DNA from: Glaciecola nitratireducens FR1064
GTDB lineage: Bacteria > Pseudomonadota > Gammaproteobacteria > Enterobacterales > Alteromonadaceae
Direction of reading: 5' to 3'
Assembly (NCBI RefSeq): GCF_000226565.1
Contig: NC_016041.1
Coordinates: 3,596,001-3,660,000 of the forward strand
DNA: 64,000 nt
Below the pieces are notes generated by a model, which ran no database searches, was not told the origin of the DNA, and saw nothing but the letters and a program-made list of their open reading frames with translations. Shown here piece after piece: positions 36,770-45,993 of this stretch (within the stretch, counting starts at the first letter, position 1; each line of letters begins with the position of its first letter). Made by a program: the position numbers and the translations under genes.

Positions 36770-37405
36770 TTATTGGCTTTGTTTATTAGATATATATTTA
36801 TGCAGCGTTGTATAAGCTTGCAACACTCGCTGCGAATCTTCTACGCTCCCGCCTTTGTCTGGATGGTTTGCATGCTGTAACTTTCGATATTGTTGTTTGA
36901 GTTGGATTAAAGACAAACCTTCAAGCGAGTCAATTTGAAGGGCGAAGCTTGCCTCGTTTAGCGCTTCTTGCGAAACGCAGTATTGCATGTCCCCACCCGC
37001 CATTGCCTGCCAAAAGCGGTTAAGCAAATCTTCAACGCCAGCCTCATCGGTGGCGCTAAAGTTGTTCCAATCAAGATAATAATCACCCAGCGGATCTGCT
37101 ACTTGCAAAGCGGCATCAAACGACAATGTAGGCTGTAGCTTAATTAGCGTTGCACCGATGTTCAACTCACCGATACTCTGTGCTCTCCACTCGTTACGCA
37201 AATGATATAAGGAGTGAAATAGCACAAAATGAGTCTGGAATAACATGAGCGGGTCACGCAGCGCATTATCGTCAAACAACGAATAAGGCGGCTTCTTTAG
37301 CTGCGTTATTATCTCAAACTCACTTACTCCCTCAATAAATTGAGCTTTGAAAGTGCTTAAAATGTCTTGCAACAGAACCTGAAGTTCGTCATGTTTATTG
37401 GGCAA
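36770..37405 (-). CDS. DnaJ-related protein with C-terminal J domain
   Basis: This 211-residue protein has an N-terminal region (~1-130) resembling the DNAJ-related domain of gammaproteobacterial J proteins, with EFEIITQLKK and LFQTHFVLFHSLYHLR. A C-terminal J domain (~155-208) contains the HPD motif in HANHPDKGGS, needed to stimulate Hsp70 ATPase. It is probably a DnaK co-chaperone with an unknown client. The frame begins with TTG at 37405 and no in-frame ATG is available near the start, so the exact start is uncertain. Confidence 0.82.
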   Translation of the reverse strand: MPNKHDELQVLLQDILSTFKAQFIEGVSEFEIITQLKKPPYSLFDDNALRDPLMLFQTHFVLFHSLYHLRNEWRAQSIGELNIGATLIKLQPTLSFDAALQVADPLGDYYLDWNNFSATDEAGVEDLLNRFWQAMAGGDMQYCVSQEALNEASFALQIDSLEGLSLIQLKQQYRKLQHANHPDKGGSVEDSQRVLQAYTTLHKYISNKQSQ

Positions 37406-37473
37406 AGTTGACTCGACTGATCAATCCTAAAATCCAGCCTAAAGGCTAACACACAAATAAACTGTCGGACAAT

Positions 37474-38460
37474 CTAGCTTTTGTTGACATCAACTACGAC
37501 TCGCCCTCTTACCTTGCCTTCAAGCAGTTGCTCTGCCGTCTCGATCACTTTACCAAGACCGATAAAGGTAGAGATATCTGCAAAATCTTCTGGCGTTAGG
37601 ATGTTAGCTAATCGCTCCCAAGCTTCAACTCTATCCGCAATAGGACGCATAACGCTATCTATGCCATTAAGCGTAATTCCTCGCAAAATGAAAGGCGCAA
37701 CACTAGCAGGAAAGTCCATGCCTTGGGCAAGGCCACACGCAGCGACTGTGCCGCCATATTTAGTACTAGCACATACATTGGCTAAGGTATGACTTCCAAC
37801 GGAGTCGACGGCCCCAGCCCAACGTTCTCTGACCATAGGCTTGCCAGGCTCAGACAGTGTATTACGATCAATGACTTCACTTGCACCTAACTTGGTTAAA
37901 TAATCGGTTTCATTCATTCGGCCAGTCGATGCAACAACTTTGTAGCCAAGTTTTGAAAGTATAGTAATAGCAAAACTTCCAACTCCGCCATTTGCACCGG
38001 TCACTAATATTTCGCCAGACTCAGGGGTGACACCATTTTTCTCTAGTGCAATAACACACAGCATTGCGGTATAACCTGCAGTACCAATTGCCATTGCATG
38101 CTCTGGGGTCATGCCGCTTGGCAGAGAAATAAGCCACTCGCTTTTCAAGCGGGCTTTCTGAGCCAAACCGCCGCAGTGTGTTTCTCCTACACCAAAGCCA
38201 TTAAGCAGAACCGTATCACCTGCGCTAAAATTATTTGCAGTAGATTTAGTAACAGTACCCACCAAATCTATTCCTGGTATCATAGGAAAGCGACGCACAA
38301 CGGGGCTTTTACCTGTGATCGCCAAGCCGTCTTTATAGTTCAATGTGCTGTACATTACGTCAATATCGACATCGCCTTCAGGTAAAACTGCGTCGTCAAT
38401 ATCTTGCAGTTGGACCGTGTATTTATCGTCAACTTTGTCTATTAAAATACCTTTAAACAT
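37474..38460 (-). CDS. acuI: AcuI/YhdH-type acryloyl-CoA reductase (MDR family)
   Basis: This 328-residue medium-chain dehydrogenase/reductase belongs to the zinc-free YhdH/AcuI group: STLNYKDGLAITGK (~37-50), RFPMIPGIDLVGTV (~57-70), GFGVGETHCGGLAQKARL (~93-110), and the nucleotide motif VTGANGGVGSFA (~152). Family members reduce acryloyl-CoA to propionyl-CoA with NADPH, detoxifying acrylate from DMSP breakdown, among other electrophiles. In a marine bacterium a DMSP link is plausible, but no DMSP lyase gene is seen in the window. Confidence 0.9.
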   Translation of the reverse strand: MFKGILIDKVDDKYTVQLQDIDDAVLPEGDVDIDVMYSTLNYKDGLAITGKSPVVRRFPMIPGIDLVGTVTKSTANNFSAGDTVLLNGFGVGETHCGGLAQKARLKSEWLISLPSGMTPEHAMAIGTAGYTAMLCVIALEKNGVTPESGEILVTGANGGVGSFAITILSKLGYKVVASTGRMNETDYLTKLGASEVIDRNTLSEPGKPMVRERWAGAVDSVGSHTLANVCASTKYGGTVAACGLAQGMDFPASVAPFILRGITLNGIDSVMRPIADRVEAWERLANILTPEDFADISTFIGLGKVIETAEQLLEGKVRGRVVVDVNKS

Positions 38461-38828
38461 AATCGTTATTCACCTTTATATTGAGGAATGAATGTAAAAT
38501 TTGATATGCATCGCCGCTCGGCAGTTGAACCCGCTTATGCAGCCGCAAATAATGAGTATAGGATAAAATAGTAGAGCCTGCGCTTGGTTATCGCAATACG
38601 CAGAAGATGGGATGTTATTAATATTAACGCTAGGAGTAATTCTGTTTATCTAGCAAGTTGAGTCACAGCAGGGGCTACAGCTAAACGCTTTATATTCTCG
38701 AAGTGTGCTATTTACTACTATTGTCTTAGAAAGCCAGCGGACGCTTCTTGAACTTCCGCTGGCAATTAGTCTTTCATTGCGAATACTTCAGGCTAAATTA
38801 CTTAAAGCCTTCTGTTACAAACCTTGGA
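38461..38828. other. Intergenic region between acuI and alcohol dehydrogenase genes
   Basis: This region holds the promoter of acuI (near 38461-38580) and the terminator of the upstream dehydrogenase operon. No credible gene was seen. Confidence 0.5.
38733..38763 (-). terminator. Terminator of the DJ-1/alcohol dehydrogenase operon
   Basis: A perfect 9-bp GC-rich stem (38755-38763 with 38733-38741) has a 13-nt loop. On the minus strand it is followed by TTTCT. It lies 66 bp past the dehydrogenase stop. Confidence 0.7.
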
Positions 38829-39986
38829 TCACAGCGCCGCCGTTAATATTTCACGGCTAACATCGGGAGTCACATCTCCATGTTCGCCCAATTTCAACAT
38901 TCCGTGCTGCGTTAACTTTTCGATTAGTAAATCAATATCAGCCGCACCTAAATCAACTTGAGACAGACGCGTTGGCACCTGCATGGTATCGAAAAATTGT
39001 TCTGTTAATTCAATAGCACGATTGATGCGTGAATCTTCATCCCCATCGCTTACGTTCCAAATACGCTCAGCATACTGCAACAATTTTCCACGCTTGGCTT
39101 CTTTGCATACTTTCATCACGCCAGGTAACACTATAGATAGAGTACGTGCATGGTCAATACCGTGGGTGCCCGTTAATTCATGGCCAATCATATGAGTTGC
39201 CCAATCTTGCGGTACGCCCGCACCAATTAAACCATTCAGTGCCATCGTAGCTGCCCACATAATATTGCCGCGAACTTCTAAGTCTTTCGAGGTTTCTGGC
39301 GAGAGTGCTTTTGGTCCTTCTTCAATTAAGGTAAGCAATAGCCCTTCAGCGAAACGGTCTTGTACTTTCGCATTCACGCTATAAGTAAGGTATTGCTCCA
39401 TGGTATGAACAAAAGCATCTACAACACCGTTGCCAATTTGACGCTCTGACAATGACAATGTCACTGCTGGATCAAGAACAGCAAATATAGGACGAACAAG
39501 CGGGCTATGGAAAGGCAGTTTATTTCCATCACGGGTAACTACTGCACCCGTATTCGACTCAGATCCTGTTGCTGGTAGTGTCAATACGCATGCTAGTGGT
39601 AAGGCTTTGCGAATGCGTGCTTGTTTGCTCACGATATCCCAAGGATCATCACCTTCGAACAAGGCTGCTGCAGCGATAAACTTAGAGCCGTCGACCACCG
39701 AGCCACCGCCAACCGCTAGAATGAAGTCGATATCATTTTGTTTGATAATATCTTGTGCCTTCATCAACGTTTCATAGCTTGGATTTGGCTCTATGCCCGA
39801 AAATTCAAACCAAGTGTGCTTAGATAATGCTGCGGCAACTTGGTCGTAAACGCCGTTACTTTTGATTGAACCACCACCGTAAGTAACTAACACTTTCGCA
39901 TCACTTGGGATCTGCTTACTCACTGATGCTATTTGACCTTCACCAAAAAGGATTTGAGTCGTGTTTTGAAAACTAAACTTTAACAT
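38829..39986 (-). CDS. Iron-containing alcohol dehydrogenase, YqhD/BdhA-like
   Basis: This 385-residue group III alcohol dehydrogenase matches the YqhD/butanol-dehydrogenase length. It has VTYGGGSIKSNG (~35), the NADP-binding LAVGGGSVVDGSK (~92) and metal ligands in VVDAFVHTMEQY (~190) and GHELTGTHGIDHARTL (~265-280). YqhD-type enzymes reduce toxic short aldehydes with NADPH. It is 48 bp downstream of the DJ-1/PfpI gene on the same strand, and a shared role in reactive-carbonyl defence is a reasonable inference. Confidence 0.9.
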   Translation of the reverse strand: MLKFSFQNTTQILFGEGQIASVSKQIPSDAKVLVTYGGGSIKSNGVYDQVAAALSKHTWFEFSGIEPNPSYETLMKAQDIIKQNDIDFILAVGGGSVVDGSKFIAAAALFEGDDPWDIVSKQARIRKALPLACVLTLPATGSESNTGAVVTRDGNKLPFHSPLVRPIFAVLDPAVTLSLSERQIGNGVVDAFVHTMEQYLTYSVNAKVQDRFAEGLLLTLIEEGPKALSPETSKDLEVRGNIMWAATMALNGLIGAGVPQDWATHMIGHELTGTHGIDHARTLSIVLPGVMKVCKEAKRGKLLQYAERIWNVSDGDEDSRINRAIELTEQFFDTMQVPTRLSQVDLGAADIDLLIEKLTQHGMLKLGEHGDVTPDVSREILTAAL

Positions 39987-40034
39987 TAATATTTTTCCTG
40001 AAAATATGTCGATTGTTTAACTGAGAAGACAATA

Positions 40035-40733
40035 TTATGCCAAGGCTGCCAATAATTTTTTTGCAGCTAGTTCTGAACTTGCAGGGTTTTGTCCGGTAAT
40101 TAATAGGCCGTCTTGAATTGCAAAAGCGTTCCAATCGTCAACTTTTTGATATTTACCGCCTCGCTTAATCAATTCATCTTCTAGTAAGAAAGGTACAATA
40201 TCGGTTAACTGAACGGCTTCTTCTTCACCATTCGTAAAGCCTGTTACCGCTTTGTCTTTAACAAAATACTCGCCGGAAGCGTCCTTAACATTCAAAAATG
40301 CCGACGGTGCGTGACATACCGCAGCGATAGGCTTATTGGCAGTAATAAAGCTTTCAATTAGTGAAATTGACACGGCGTTTTCAGTAAGATCCCACATTGG
40401 TCCATGACCACCAGGATAGAAAACGGCATCGTAATCCGCGGCGTCGACCTCTGCAAGCTTAAGTGTATTAGCCACTAAATCTTTTGCTTTGTTATCTTCA
40501 TCGAAACGCTTGGTTGATGGCGTTTGAAAATCTTCTTGTTCACTCTTTGGGTCGACTGGGGGCTGACCGCCTGCTGGAGAAACTAAGCTCACTTTCATAC
40601 CCGCATCAATGAAGGCATAGTATGGTGCTGCAAATTCTTCTACCCAGAAACCTGTCTTTTCACCAGTATTGCCGAGTTCTGCATGTGACGTTAATACCAT
40701 TAAGATGTGCTTGGTTGTAGTTTGTGAATTCAT
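40035..40733 (-). CDS. DJ-1/PfpI family (type 1 glutamine amidotransferase-like) protein
   Basis: This ~232-residue Hsp31/DJ-1 superfamily protein has KTGFWVEEFAAPYYAF with the conserved Glu (~27), YPGGHGPMWDL, the nucleophile Cys in AVCHAPSAFL (~124) and VTGFTNGEEEAV. Relatives act as glutathione-independent glyoxalases or deglycases on methylglyoxal. The ATG at 40733 has GAGAGAAAG upstream and restores a normal family N-terminus; an earlier in-frame start adds 20 unrelated residues. It is divergent from the LysR regulator 119 bp away and upstream of the alcohol dehydrogenase. Confidence 0.9.
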   Translation of the reverse strand: MNSQTTTKHILMVLTSHAELGNTGEKTGFWVEEFAAPYYAFIDAGMKVSLVSPAGGQPPVDPKSEQEDFQTPSTKRFDEDNKAKDLVANTLKLAEVDAADYDAVFYPGGHGPMWDLTENAVSISLIESFITANKPIAAVCHAPSAFLNVKDASGEYFVKDKAVTGFTNGEEEAVQLTDIVPFLLEDELIKRGGKYQKVDDWNAFAIQDGLLITGQNPASSELAAKKLLAALA

Positions 40734-40812
40734 TATCTTTCTCTCATTTATTTTAAGTACAACAAGTCTAAACCTTAAGATGTTTTCTAACAATACACAC
40801 TAAATGAACAAC

Positions 40813-40835
40813 ATTGTTTTAATTATTGATACAAT
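40813..40835. promoter_or_regulatory. Candidate LysR operator (ATTGT-N13-ACAAT)
   Basis: A dyad with 5-bp arms and AT-rich spacer lies between divergent DJ-1 and LysR genes, 18 bp before the LysR ATG. It contains a T-N11-A type arrangement expected for LysR regulators. AT-rich sequence makes chance dyads likely. Confidence 0.35.
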
Positions 40836-40852
40836 ATTTGCTATGATGCCTT

Positions 40853-41785
40853 ATGAATTTACATTTTGAACAACTCAAAAGTATGGTGGTCTTTGCCCAA
40901 GTTGTGGAGCAAGGCAACTTCACGGCGGCTGCGAAACATGTCGGCTTGTCGCGCGCAGTAGTGAGTTATCACATTAAAAAGCTAGAATCACAGCTTGGAG
41001 TGAAACTGCTCAATCGCTCAACTCGATCGATTTCATTAACTGAAGCAGGTGCGGAGTATTACCAATCTTGTCGAATTATTGCTGAGCGAGCTACCACGGC
41101 AAATCAGCAAATTGAAAACCTGAAAAACGAACCTGAAGGCCTGCTGAAAGTCACATGTCCAGTGAATGTCGGTTTACAAATGGTAGTACCGGCACTCAAT
41201 AACTTTCGCCGCCTATATCCTAAAATAGAGCTTGATGTCATGTTGAGCGACGAAGTTGTGAATATCTTGCAAGAAGGTATTGATCTCGCGATTCGTGGTG
41301 CGCCACTGCCCGACTCGGGTTTACAGGCGCTTAAGCTTTCGACCCTAGAAACCTGCTTGTGCGGCTCGCCTGATTATTTTAAGAAACGAGGTCGCCCGAT
41401 GGTTCCCGCCGACCTGCAGCAGCACGATTGGGTCGTGTATAAAATGACGTCGGGAGCAGTTGAACTAACAAAGGGTAGTCTTTCATATAGCGTTGCAGTA
41501 AAAGGCGGTATCAGCACCAATAATGCAGCCGCACGCACTGCGTTTATTGAGGGTGGTCATGGCTTAGGTAGGATCCCAGTGTACGACGCCAGACCTAAAA
41601 TTCAAGCCGGTAGTTTAGAGCTTGTTTTGGAGGACTATAAGCTTAAAGATATCGATATTTATGGCGTATTCCCCCCAGGCAGTGCTACTTCAAAGAAGCT
41701 GCGCCTGCTGCTCGATTATTTAAAAGCATACTTCATCAAAATTGAGCGCCAAACACCAAATGTGATGCCAAATGGTAGGCGCTAA
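40853..41785 (+). CDS. LysR family transcriptional regulator
   Basis: This 310-residue protein has an N-terminal winged helix (FAQVVEQGNFTAAAKHVGLSRAVVSYHIKKLE, ~14-45; RSTRSISLTEAG) and a C-terminal substrate-binding domain typical of the CrgA-like subgroup (GLLKVTCPVNVG, DLAIRGAPLPDSGL). It is divergent from the DJ-1/alcohol dehydrogenase operon and probably controls it and itself, as is usual for LysR pairs. The inducer is unknown; an aldehyde or electrophile is a guess from the neighbours. It is convergent with the malate-synthase-domain gene with 8 bp between them. Confidence 0.92.
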   Translation: MNLHFEQLKSMVVFAQVVEQGNFTAAAKHVGLSRAVVSYHIKKLESQLGVKLLNRSTRSISLTEAGAEYYQSCRIIAERATTANQQIENLKNEPEGLLKVTCPVNVGLQMVVPALNNFRRLYPKIELDVMLSDEVVNILQEGIDLAIRGAPLPDSGLQALKLSTLETCLCGSPDYFKKRGRPMVPADLQQHDWVVYKMTSGAVELTKGSLSYSVAVKGGISTNNAAARTAFIEGGHGLGRIPVYDARPKIQAGSLELVLEDYKLKDIDIYGVFPPGSATSKKLRLLLDYLKAYFIKIERQTPNVMPNGRR

Positions 41786-41793
41786 ATTTCTTA

Positions 41794-42246
41794 CTAGGCA
41801 ACAAAATAGTCATCATCAATAGTTGACGTGAAGGTACTTTGCGTCGGAATTTCAATGCGAGTAGCCGCTCCATCTTGGCTAATGCCATTGCGGGTATTAA
41901 GCACTAGTTCGATATGCACGTTGTTTTCTTTTAGCACTATTGATTCTGGGCTTTCTTTACACCCTAAAAACGCAACAAACTGTTTTGGCTTATCCAAGCC
42001 ACAGTGACTGCCATCTGCAAAAAATGCCATTATGTGGCGGAAATACACAACGTATTGTTTCACGTCTTTATGTGAGCCGTTTTGCAGTGCAAAGTGTTGG
42101 TCTAACATCTCACTTGGCTTAAGGGTGTTGTTAAGCACATCTGAAGTTGCATGCTGAGCCATTTCGTTAAAAGGAGTCACTAGCTCTGGTGCAAATGATT
42201 GCTTTTGAATTTCTAAGCGATTGGCGTTAGCGATTGGCATATTCAT
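41794..42246 (-). CDS. Stand-alone domain resembling the inserted alpha/beta domain of malate synthase G
   Basis: This is a 150-residue protein. Residues ~47-130 match one internal part of malate synthase G (GlcB): MLDQHFALQNGSHKDV, GLDKPKQFVAFLG, IVLKENNVHIEL and GISQDGAATRIEI follow the order and spacing of the GlcB segment near residues 150-230, recalled from the E. coli protein. The TIM barrel, catalytic residues and C-terminal domain are absent. The first ~45 residues look unrelated. A good ribosome-binding site (GGAG, 8-nt spacing) precedes the ATG at 42246, so it is probably expressed. It could be a degraded remnant or an exapted regulatory or binding domain. Confidence 0.7.
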   Translation of the reverse strand: MNMPIANANRLEIQKQSFAPELVTPFNEMAQHATSDVLNNTLKPSEMLDQHFALQNGSHKDVKQYVVYFRHIMAFFADGSHCGLDKPKQFVAFLGCKESPESIVLKENNVHIELVLNTRNGISQDGAATRIEIPTQSTFTSTIDDDYFVA

Positions 42247-42510
42247 AATATAGTCTCCGTTGTGTCTCGATATATAGCTTTTTTACTTCAGTTCGTTGAG
42301 CATAGCGTAATTTTATGATTAATTTCACAAAGGAAATTACACACAGTAAATTTTACAAAAAGTAGTCAATTAAAGACGTGCATTAATATTCATTCCTTTG
42401 GCCTTCGCAATTGCACTCGACAATAGGTTTAATCTTAAGACATAATGTTGAAACCTAACACCAAAACATAACACTTCGACGCACCTCGACTCTTTCAATC
42501 AGGAATTCAA

Positions 42511-43791
42511 ATGAAAACAACAAAGATTTGTTGCTGGTTTACGGCTCTTACCTTTTTAATGGCTTTGAACAATCAAGCAATCGCTCAACAAACACTTATT
42601 AACGCTGACGCATTACTCAACGTAGAAACAGGTAAGTTAGTGAAAAATGTATCTGTTCTTGTTGAAGAAAATAGAATCATTAAGGTAAGTCAACAAGGCG
42701 ATATCAACGCGAAAAACGCCAAAGTAGTCGACTTGACTGGGATGACCTTAGTTCCCGGCTTAATGGATATGCACGTGCACCTAAGCAGCGACGCAGAAGA
42801 TAACTTTCTAGCCGCTAAAGGCAACTCAGTCCCACGAGTAACAGTAAAAGCGGTGAAAAACGCAGAAATAACGCTACTGGCCGGTTTCACGACAGTAAGA
42901 AACTTAGGCGCTAAAGGTTACTCCGTTATTGGCGTTCGAGACGGTATTAATGCAGGAGAAATTCCTGGGCCAAGAATTTGGGCCGCCGGATATTCGGTAG
43001 GCGTTACGGGTGGTCACTGCGACGATAACTTCTCTCCACCTGAAGCGCAGAGTAAATCGACAGGGGTAGCTGATGGTCCTTGGGCTGTGAGAGCTAAAGT
43101 ACGTGAAAATATCAAGTACGGAGCCAATACCATTAAAGTTTGTGCTACCGGCGGCGTATTTTCAAAAGGCACAAAAGTAGGTATTCAACAACTGACCGAA
43201 CAAGAAATTGCCGCTGCCGTAGAAGAAGCACATATGCGTGGTTTAGTTGCCGCTGCTCATGCCCATGGCACCAGCGGTATTAAAGCAGCCATTCGCGCAG
43301 GAATTGACTCAATTGAGCACTGCAGCTTTTTAGACGATGAAGCAATTGAATTAGCCCTGAAAATGGGCACTTACTTTTCATGCGACATTTATAACACGGA
43401 ATACACACTCGCGTTTGGTGAGGCTAACGGCGTTCCTGAAGAAAACATCAATAAGGAAAAGTTAGTGTCAAAGGCGCAACGCGACAGTTTCACGAAAGCC
43501 GTTAAGGCTGGCGTTAAGATGGTGTTTGGTTCCGACGCAGCTATTTATCCTCATGGCGATAACGGCAAACAGTTTTCGCGCATGGTCCGCTTCGGTATGA
43601 CTCCTCTGCAAGCTATACAAGCAGCTACTATTAATAGTGCAACGCTACTTAAGCAAGAGGCTGAACTTGGCCAAATAAAAGAGGGGTTTTTAGCAGACAT
43701 TGTTGCAGTAAAAAGTAACCCTTTGGAAGATATTTCAGTGTTAGAAAGCGTTTCGTTTGTCATGAAAAATGGCGTTATTTATAAGCAATAA
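42511..43791 (+). CDS. Exported amidohydrolase (imidazolonepropionase/prolidase-like)
   Basis: This 426-residue metal-dependent hydrolase has a signal peptide ending near NQAIAQQ. Amidohydrolase features are HxH in LMDMHVHLSS (~86), Lys in NTIKVCATGGVF (~210), His in VAAAHAHGTSG (~248) and SIEHCSFLDD (~269), and Asp in FGSDAAIYPHGDN (~345). The subgroup includes secreted Xaa-Pro dipeptidase-like enzymes and carboxypeptidases. It is probably periplasmic and scavenges peptides. It is transcribed alone and ends at a hairpin shared with the convergent PAS-GGDEF-EAL gene. Confidence 0.9.
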   Translation: MKTTKICCWFTALTFLMALNNQAIAQQTLINADALLNVETGKLVKNVSVLVEENRIIKVSQQGDINAKNAKVVDLTGMTLVPGLMDMHVHLSSDAEDNFLAAKGNSVPRVTVKAVKNAEITLLAGFTTVRNLGAKGYSVIGVRDGINAGEIPGPRIWAAGYSVGVTGGHCDDNFSPPEAQSKSTGVADGPWAVRAKVRENIKYGANTIKVCATGGVFSKGTKVGIQQLTEQEIAAAVEEAHMRGLVAAAHAHGTSGIKAAIRAGIDSIEHCSFLDDEAIELALKMGTYFSCDIYNTEYTLAFGEANGVPEENINKEKLVSKAQRDSFTKAVKAGVKMVFGSDAAIYPHGDNGKQFSRMVRFGMTPLQAIQAATINSATLLKQEAELGQIKEGFLADIVAVKSNPLEDISVLESVSFVMKNGVIYKQ

Positions 43792-43808
43792 ATAGATAAT
43801 TTCACATA

Positions 43809-43835
43809 GAGGTCTTCATTTGAGATGAAGGCCTC
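43809..43835. terminator. Hairpin between convergent genes
   Basis: The 11-bp stem (43809-43819 with 43825-43835, one G-T pair) has a 5-nt loop. There is no T-run on either side, so it may be a weak terminator or RNA-stability element. Confidence 0.5.
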
Positions 43836-43869
43836 CGACGCTTAAAAAGGCCAATACAAGCTCGCTAGT

Positions 43870-45993
43870 TTATTTTACCCCTAGCCAAGATTCATCGGCT
43901 TTCCAATTAGATACCCAAGCAGGAATGTCCGCAGCAGGCATAGGCCGAGCTATACCAAAGCCTTGTGCCAAGTTGCAGCCTAGTTGCATCAACACTGTGC
44001 CATGTTGGATAGTTTCAACGCCCTCCGCTATAACATCTCGCTTAAAAGACTTGGCTAGCGCTATCACGCCTTCAACTATGGCCAAATCGTCTTTATCCGA
44101 CAGCATATTTTGTACAAAACTCTTATCTATCTTAATCGTACTCGCCGGCAGTTTTCTAAGATAGATGAGGGGCGAATATCCCGTGCCAAAATCATCCAAT
44201 GCAAAGTTAACGCCCAATGCCATGCAACCGTTCATAATGGCTGATACACGGTTTACATCATATAAAGCATTCGTTTCCATTACCTCTAGCTGCAAGAAGC
44301 TCGGATCAACATCTGGATGTGTAGCTAGCAGTGTCACTAAACTATTTACAAAATCAGGCTGTTGCAATTGTGCTGCTGCAATGTTGACGCTTGTGCTTAC
44401 AGGAAGGTTTAGTCCTATTTTTTGCCATTGGCTAATTTGAGCTAGCGCTTTATCAATAACCCACTCGCCCATCTTCACGCTGGTACTGTTATTTTCAAAG
44501 GCATGCATGAACTCAATTGGGTCCAATAGGCCTCGCTTTGGATGTTGCCAACGAATGAGCGCCTCGACACCTATTACTTTCCCTTCCCGCATATTCACTT
44601 TAGGTTGGTAATGCAGCACGAATTGATGATTATCAATGCCGCTATGAATGGCTTCTAAGCTTTCTTGCTGAACCCTAAAAGCATTATCTCGGTCTGTATC
44701 AAAAAAACAATAGCGATTCTTGCCTGCCTCTTTAGCTGCATACATAGCTTGATCAGCATGGCGCATCAGCTGGTCAGCATCAACATCATCTTGTGGGTAA
44801 AAAGTCACGCCAATGCTTGCGGATACCTTTAATATCAAACCATCGACAGTGACGGGTTTTGATGCCGCTAACAACAATCGCTTTAATATGGGCTCAGCAT
44901 TGTCAATAGAAGATAAATCTGCCAGTACAGCAACAAATTCATCGCCGCCAATGCGGGCTAAGCTATCACCTTCACGCAAGGCTTCTTTCATGCGAACAGA
45001 AATCGCAATTAACAGTTCATCACCTACATCATGGCCATTAGTATCATTTACCTGCTTAAAGCCATCTAAGTCTACAAATACAACCGCCAGTGATTGTTGG
45101 TGACGCTGACACTGCAACATTGCTTGCGACAAACGATCTGCTAGAAGCACCCGATTTGGCAAATTTGTGAGTAGGTCGAAATGAGCAATATGCTCAAGCT
45201 GATTTTGATACTCCTTGATTGATGTAATGTCGGAATATAATGACACGTAGTGTTGAATTTCGTCGGCTTGGTTTTTCACAGCGCTGATAGTCAACATGGA
45301 TGGATAAATTTCACCATTTTTGCGGCGATTCCATATTTCTCCTTCCCAATAGCCTTGTGCTATTAGCTTTCCCCACATTTCAGTATAGAATTCAGGTAAG
45401 TGGCGTCCGGATTGAAAAATTCTTGGGTTATGCCCCAGAACTTCCTCGGAACTATAACCGGTAATACGACTGAATGAATCATTCACTTCGGTAATAGCGG
45501 CAGAGGCATCCGTGATCATGATTCCCTCATGTGCGTGGATAAAAACACTAGCGGCGCGTTTTAGCTTTTCTTCTGTCTTCTGGCGTTGCGTAATATCATG
45601 AACGACACCAACTATAAAAAACTTACCGTTGTGGTCCACAAATCGATTCTTCCTTGTCAGCACTCTTTTACTGCCAATTTTAGCAGAGGAGAGCGTTTCT
45701 TCAGATAAAATCTCTTTTCCTTCCTCTAACACCTTTCTATCAATAGAAAAAAAACCTTCCATTTCTTCTGATGGAAAGCTTTCGGCCAGAGTTGAGCCTA
45801 TTATTTCATCTCGAGACAAACCAAAGAAGCGACAGCAGGCGTCGTTGACCAAGATAAACTTAAAGTCTTCATCTTTTACAAATATTGGGTCACCCGTGTT
45901 ATTGAAAATAGCGTGGAGATACATCTCCATATCTTGAGGATGCTCTTTTGATTGGCTTAACGAAGCTTTACTATTGTTCTGCTCAAACTCCAT
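43870..45993 (-). CDS. PAS-PAS-GGDEF-EAL cyclic-di-GMP enzyme
   Basis: This ~707-residue soluble protein has two PAS domains (~25-140 and ~150-260), a GGDEF domain (~275-435) with ARIGGDEFVAV and an I-site REGD, and an EAL domain (~450-700) with EALIRW, LEVMETNAL and DDFGTGYSPLIY. It may make and break c-di-GMP. The ATG at 45993 is preceded by AAAAGGAG with ~9-nt spacing; the longer frame to 46053 adds 20 residues without a ribosome-binding site. It is convergent with the amidohydrolase and divergent from OmpW. Confidence 0.93.
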   Translation of the reverse strand: MEFEQNNSKASLSQSKEHPQDMEMYLHAIFNNTGDPIFVKDEDFKFILVNDACCRFFGLSRDEIIGSTLAESFPSEEMEGFFSIDRKVLEEGKEILSEETLSSAKIGSKRVLTRKNRFVDHNGKFFIVGVVHDITQRQKTEEKLKRAASVFIHAHEGIMITDASAAITEVNDSFSRITGYSSEEVLGHNPRIFQSGRHLPEFYTEMWGKLIAQGYWEGEIWNRRKNGEIYPSMLTISAVKNQADEIQHYVSLYSDITSIKEYQNQLEHIAHFDLLTNLPNRVLLADRLSQAMLQCQRHQQSLAVVFVDLDGFKQVNDTNGHDVGDELLIAISVRMKEALREGDSLARIGGDEFVAVLADLSSIDNAEPILKRLLLAASKPVTVDGLILKVSASIGVTFYPQDDVDADQLMRHADQAMYAAKEAGKNRYCFFDTDRDNAFRVQQESLEAIHSGIDNHQFVLHYQPKVNMREGKVIGVEALIRWQHPKRGLLDPIEFMHAFENNSTSVKMGEWVIDKALAQISQWQKIGLNLPVSTSVNIAAAQLQQPDFVNSLVTLLATHPDVDPSFLQLEVMETNALYDVNRVSAIMNGCMALGVNFALDDFGTGYSPLIYLRKLPASTIKIDKSFVQNMLSDKDDLAIVEGVIALAKSFKRDVIAEGVETIQHGTVLMQLGCNLAQGFGIARPMPAADIPAWVSNWKADESWLGVK

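Noticed and set aside
38764-38828. Short frame ending RFVTEGFK just past the alcohol dehydrogenase stop
   Set aside because: Only eight codons look protein-like and there is no start; chance is likely and no frameshift is needed, since the dehydrogenase is full length.
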